DNA of 64,000 nucleotides, taken from NCBI RefSeq assembly GCF_036030735.1, contig NZ_CP107928.1:6944001-7008000 (forward strand), written 5' to 3'. Source of the DNA: Streptomyces sp. NBC_00425 (GTDB lineage: Bacteria > Actinomycetota > Actinomycetes > Streptomycetales > Streptomycetaceae). How positions within the stretch are numbered: position 1 is the first letter of the stretch; the number at the start of each line of letters is the position of its first letter. Of the stretch, positions 60,920 to 64,000 are shown in pieces. The notes under the pieces were generated by a model that was not told the origin of the DNA, ran no database searches, and saw only the letters and a program-made list of their open reading frames with translations. Both the position numbers and the translations under genes were made by a program.

Positions 60920-61543
60920 CTACGGGCGGGGAGCGCACCCGAGGACGTGCGCCTTCACCAGCTCCGCGATCCGCGGATCCCGCCGCCGGAACGCCTGCAC
61001 CAGCTCCTCGTGCTCCTCCGCGTACGACTGCTGCACGGTCCCCAGCCAGCGGATGGACAGCGCCGTGAACACCTCGATGCCGAGGCCCTCCCAGGTGTGC
61101 AGCAGCACGGAGTTCCCGGCCGCCCGCACCAGCTCGCGGTGGAAGCCGACGGTGTGCCGCACCTGGCCGGTGCCGTCGGACGCGCGGTCGGCCTCGTAGA
61201 GGGCGGCGACATGCGGTTCGAGCGCCGAGCAGTCCTCGGCCAGCCTTCCGGCCGCCAGCTCCGCCGCGATCGCCTCAAGGCCCGCCCGGACCGGGTAGCT
61301 CTCCTCCAGGTCGGCCGCCGTCAGGTTGCGCACCCGCACGCCCTTGTTCGGCGCGGACTCGATCAGCCGCAGCGACTCCAGCTCGCGCAGCGCCTCCCGC
61401 ACCGGCGTCTGGCTGACCTCCAGCTCGGTGGCGATCCGGCGCTCCACGATCCGCTCGCCCGGCTGCCAGCGCCCGCTGACGATCCCCTCCACGATGTGCT
61501 CGCGGATCTGTTCGCGCAGCGAGTGGACGACGGGCGCGGTCAT
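60920..61543 (-). CDS. GntR-family regulator, FCD type
   Basis: 207 residues; AGGAG lies six bases before the ATG. The HTH is LREQIREHIVEGIVSGRWQPGERIVERRIATELEVSQTPVREALRELESLRLIE. The C-terminal helical FCD part has RAGLEAIAAELAAGR, FHRELVRAAGNSVLLHTWEGL and HEELVQAFRRRD, with histidines that usually bind a metal and an organic acid. Its place between aceE and the E2 gene makes a role in 2-oxoacid metabolism plausible but unproven. Confidence 0.9.
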   Translation of the reverse strand: MTAPVVHSLREQIREHIVEGIVSGRWQPGERIVERRIATELEVSQTPVREALRELESLRLIESAPNKGVRVRNLTAADLEESYPVRAGLEAIAAELAAGRLAEDCSALEPHVAALYEADRASDGTGQVRHTVGFHRELVRAAGNSVLLHTWEGLGIEVFTALSIRWLGTVQQSYAEEHEELVQAFRRRDPRIAELVKAHVLGCAPRP

Positions 61544-61783
61544 GAGAGCTCCTTTGAGGAGAGGCCCCACGGGCCCCCGGGGGCGTTTGACGTTTAGACA
61601 ATACGGCCGTGAGCGCTTTCCAGAAGGGCACGCGGGGGTGCTTTTACGCAGGTGAGACGAGACTTACACGAGCGTGACCGGGGCCGGCGCGCGGGTCGGC
61701 CCCGAGCCGGCTCAGCGGTCGGGAACCGCGGGCAGCGCGTCGTCGGCGAGCCCGTCGGGCGCACCCTCCCGGAACCGAGACAA

Positions 61784-61819
61784 AGGCGCCCCCGCCCGGG
61801 AAACCGGACGGGGGCGCCT
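61784..61819 (-). terminator. sucB terminator
   Basis: A 16-base stem (61784-61799 with 61804-61819, one mismatch) and four-base loop lies 21 bases past the stop of the E2 gene. Confidence 0.8.
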
Positions 61820-61839
61820 GTGCTGCCGGACCGAGGGGG

Positions 61840-63612
61840 TCAGAGTCCGAGCTCGACCTCGAACTCGCCGGCCTCGAGGATCGCCTTGACCGCGGTCAGG
61901 TAACGGGCCGCGTCGGCGCCGTCGACCAGACGGTGGTCGTAGGACAGGGTCAGGTACGTCATGTCGCGGACGCCGATGACCGTGCCCTCCTCCGTCTCGA
62001 TGACGGCCGGACGCTTGACCGTCGCGCCGATGCCGAGGATCGCGACCTGGTTCGGCGGCACGATGATCGTGTCGAACAGCGCGCCGCGCGAGCCGGTGTT
62101 GCTGATGGTGAAGGTCGCGCCGGACAGCTCGTCCGGGGTGATCTTGTTCGCGCGGACCTTGCCCGCCAGGTCGGCCGTGGCCTTGGCGATGCCGGCGATG
62201 TTCAGGTCGCCCGCGTGCTTGATGACCGGGGTCATCAGGCCCTTCTCCGAGTCCACCGCGATACCGATGCTCTCGGTGTCGAAGTAGGTGATCGTGCCCT
62301 CGTCCACGTTGATCCGGGCGTTGACGGCCGGGTGGGCCTTCAGCGCCTGGGCCGCCGCCTTGACGAAGAACGGCATCGGGGAGAGCTTCACGCCCTCGCG
62401 GGCCGCGAAGGAGTCCTTCGCCTGCGCGCGGAGCTTCATCAGCCGGGTGATGTCGACCTCGACGACCGAGGACAGCTGCGCCTGCTCGTGCAGCGCCTTG
62501 ACCATGTTGTCGCCGATGACCTTGCGGATGCGGGGCATCTTCACGGTCTGGCCGCGCAGCGGGGAGGCCTCGAGCGTCGGGGCCTTCTTCGCGGCGGGGG
62601 CGGCCGGGGCGGCTGCGGCCGGAGCCGGAGCGGCGGCGGCCTTCGCGGCCTCGGCGGCGGCGATGACGTCCTGCTTGCGGATGCGGCCGCCGACGCCGGT
62701 GCCCTTGACGGCGCCCAGGTCGACGCCGTTCTCGGCGGCGAGCTTGCGCACCAGCGGGGTGACGTAGGCGCCCTCGTCGGCAGGCTGCGCGGGAGCCGCG
62801 GCCGGAGCCGGGGTGACCGGGGCCGGAACGGCCGGCGCGGGCGCCGGAGCAGCCGGGGCCGGGGCGGCGGCGACCGGAGCGGGGGCGGGAGCCGGCGCGG
62901 CGGGGGCCGGAGCCGGAGCCGCGGGGGCGGGGGCCTCGGCGGCGGGCGCCGGAGCCGGGGCGGCCGGGGCCGGAGCGGCGGCCGGAGCCGCGCCCGGGGC
63001 GCCGATGACGGCCAGCTTGGCGCCGACCTCGGCGGTCTCGTCCTCGGCGACCGTGATCTCGAGCAGCACACCGGAGGTGGGCGCCGGGATCTCGGTGTCG
63101 ACCTTGTCGGTGGAGACCTCGAGCAGCGGCTCGTCGGCCTCGACCGAGTCGCCGACCGACTTCAGCCAGCGGGTGACGGTGCCCTCGGTGACGGACTCGC
63201 CGAGCGCGGGCAGGACGACGTCCGTGCCCTCGGCGGAGCCGGCGCCGGAAGCGGCCTCGGCGGTGGGAGCCGGGGCGGGAGCCGCCTGCTCGGTGGAGGG
63301 CTGGACGGCCGGGGCCGGCTCGGGGGCCGGCTCGGTGGCCTCAGCCACAGGCGGGCTGGCGTCAGCCGCACCGCTGCCGTCGTCGATGACGGCCAGCTCG
63401 GCGCCGACCTCGACCGTCTCGTCCTCGGCGACCTTGATGGAGGCCAGGATGCCGGCTGCGGGGGAGGGGATCTCGGTGTCGACCTTGTCGGTCGACACCT
63501 CGAGCAGGGGCTCGTCGGCCTCTACGCGCTCACCCTCGGCCTTCAGCCAGCGGGTGACAGTGCCCTCGGTGACGCTCTCGCCGAGCGCCGGAAGGGTTAC
63601 GGAAACCGCCAT
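61840..63612 (-). CDS. sucB: Dihydrolipoyl acyltransferase (E2) with two lipoyl domains
   Basis: 590 residues. Two lipoyl domains carry STDKVDTE with the lipoylated lysines at about 43 and 170. Long Ala/Pro linkers separate them from the peripheral subunit-binding domain ([35 protein letters not shown], about 305-340) and the acyltransferase core ending [15 protein letters not shown] (His-Asp catalytic). In actinobacteria the gene is labelled sucB, yet this E2 most likely serves pyruvate dehydrogenase, the 2-oxoglutarate E1/E2 functions residing in a separate fused protein. GGAG precedes the ATG. It follows lpd. Confidence 0.93.
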   Translation of the reverse strand: MAVSVTLPALGESVTEGTVTRWLKAEGERVEADEPLLEVSTDKVDTEIPSPAAGILASIKVAEDETVEVGAELAVIDDGSGAADASPPVAEATEPAPEPAPAVQPSTEQAAPAPAPTAEAASGAGSAEGTDVVLPALGESVTEGTVTRWLKSVGDSVEADEPLLEVSTDKVDTEIPAPTSGVLLEITVAEDETAEVGAKLAVIGAPGAAPAAAPAPAAPAPAPAAEAPAPAAPAPAPAAPAPAPAPVAAAPAPAAPAPAPAVPAPVTPAPAAAPAQPADEGAYVTPLVRKLAAENGVDLGAVKGTGVGGRIRKQDVIAAAEAAKAAAAPAPAAAAPAAPAAKKAPTLEASPLRGQTVKMPRIRKVIGDNMVKALHEQAQLSSVVEVDITRLMKLRAQAKDSFAAREGVKLSPMPFFVKAAAQALKAHPAVNARINVDEGTITYFDTESIGIAVDSEKGLMTPVIKHAGDLNIAGIAKATADLAGKVRANKITPDELSGATFTISNTGSRGALFDTIIVPPNQVAILGIGATVKRPAVIETEEGTVIGVRDMTYLTLSYDHRLVDGADAARYLTAVKAILEAGEFEVELGL

Positions 63613-63678
63613 GGTTTCGGTTGCTCCTTAACGATTGCGGAAGTCTGGGTCGTCGCTTCGACGTGGTACGACCGAGGG

Positions 63679-64000
63679 TCAGTCGTGCGAGTGCAGCGGC
63701 TTGCCCGCCAGGGCCAGGTGGGCCTCGCCGAGCGCCTCGTTCTGCGTCGGGTGGGCGTGGATGAGCTGCGCGACCTCGGCGGGCAGCGCCTCCCAGTTGT
63801 AGATCAGCTGGGCTTCGCCGACCTGCTCGCCCATGCGGTCGCCGACCATGTGGACGCCGACGACGGCACCGTCCTTCACCTGGACGAGCTTGATCTCGCC
63901 CGCGGTGCCCAGGATCTTGCTCTTGCCGTTGCCCGCGAGGTTGTACTTCAGAGCGACGACCTTGTCCGCGCCGTAGATCTCCTTGGCCTTGGCCTCGGTG
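63679..64000 (-). CDS. lpd: Dihydrolipoyl dehydrogenase, C-terminal part (runs off window)
   Basis: The last 106 residues are visible, in frame to the right edge. They include YGADKVVALKYNLAGNGKSKILG, VVGVHMVGDRMGEQVGEAQL and the closing HAHPTQNEALGEAHLALAGKPLH, where HxHPTxxE supplies the catalytic His-Glu pair. The enzyme (E3) reoxidises the lipoyl groups of the E2 using FAD, a disulfide and NAD. It is transcribed with sucB, 66 bases apart. Confidence 0.93.
   Translation of the reverse strand, partial: TEAKAKEIYGADKVVALKYNLAGNGKSKILGTAGEIKLVQVKDGAVVGVHMVGDRMGEQVGEAQLIYNWEALPAEVAQLIHAHPTQNEALGEAHLALAGKPLHSHD

Overview
The window is high-GC actinobacterial DNA with strong G/C at third codon positions, GTG and TTG starts, purine-rich ribosome sites and closely packed genes on both strands. 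Gene content and order (glnA2, glnE, malR-malEFG, amylase/pullulanase, glnII, glnA, lipA/lipB, aceE, sucB, lpd) match the core chromosome of a Streptomyces close to S. coelicolor, around SCO2241 to SCO2180. That placement rests on recalled gene order and protein sequence, not on a search.

Layout. 1-7.6 kb: the 3' part of glnA2, a small accessory patch (a 42-residue membrane peptide and a large membrane protein with a UbiA-like half), a VOC protein and glnE. 7.8-23.1 kb: a PAP2 membrane protein, then the starch and maltodextrin locus: malR divergent from malE-malF-malG-aglA, a secreted alpha-amylase and an 1803-residue amylopullulanase. 23.3-32.6 kb: an isomerase-like protein, a TetR regulator, membrane and lipoproteins, a secreted DUF1996 protein, a NarL-type two-component pair, an epimerase and a winged-helix regulator preceded by a 40-codon small ORF. 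32.9-45 kb: glnII and glnA, each with a GlnR box, flanking a decayed alpha/beta hydrolase gene, secreted and membrane proteins, the pspAB-htpX pair, a HEAT-repeat-like protein and a lactococcin-972-like secreted peptide. 45-57.8 kb: RDD and DUF4191 membrane proteins, lipB-lipA, an NsdA-like regulator, oxidoreductases, a MarP-like periplasmic protease, a peptidoglycan amidase and a WYL regulator. 57.8-64 kb: aceE, a GntR regulator, the E2 gene sucB and the end of lpd, i.e. the 2-oxoacid dehydrogenase complex whose E2 needs the lipoate made by LipB and LipA.

How the parts fit. Nitrogen: GlnA and GlnII make glutamine, GlnE adenylylates GlnA, and GlnR-type sites lie before glnII and glnA. Carbon: extracellular amylase and amylopullulanase release maltodextrins, MalEFG imports them (no ATPase gene is present; MsiK presumably serves from elsewhere), AglA hydrolyses them, and MalR probably represses the set through GCAAG/TGAAAG-type sites found before malE, the amylase and the pullulanase. 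No rRNA, tRNA, CRISPR array, intact insertion sequence or prophage was seen. The least explained items are the UbiA-like fusion at 1888-3819, the small ORFs at 1233-1361 and 32642-32764, and the lactococcin-like peptide at 42133-42645.
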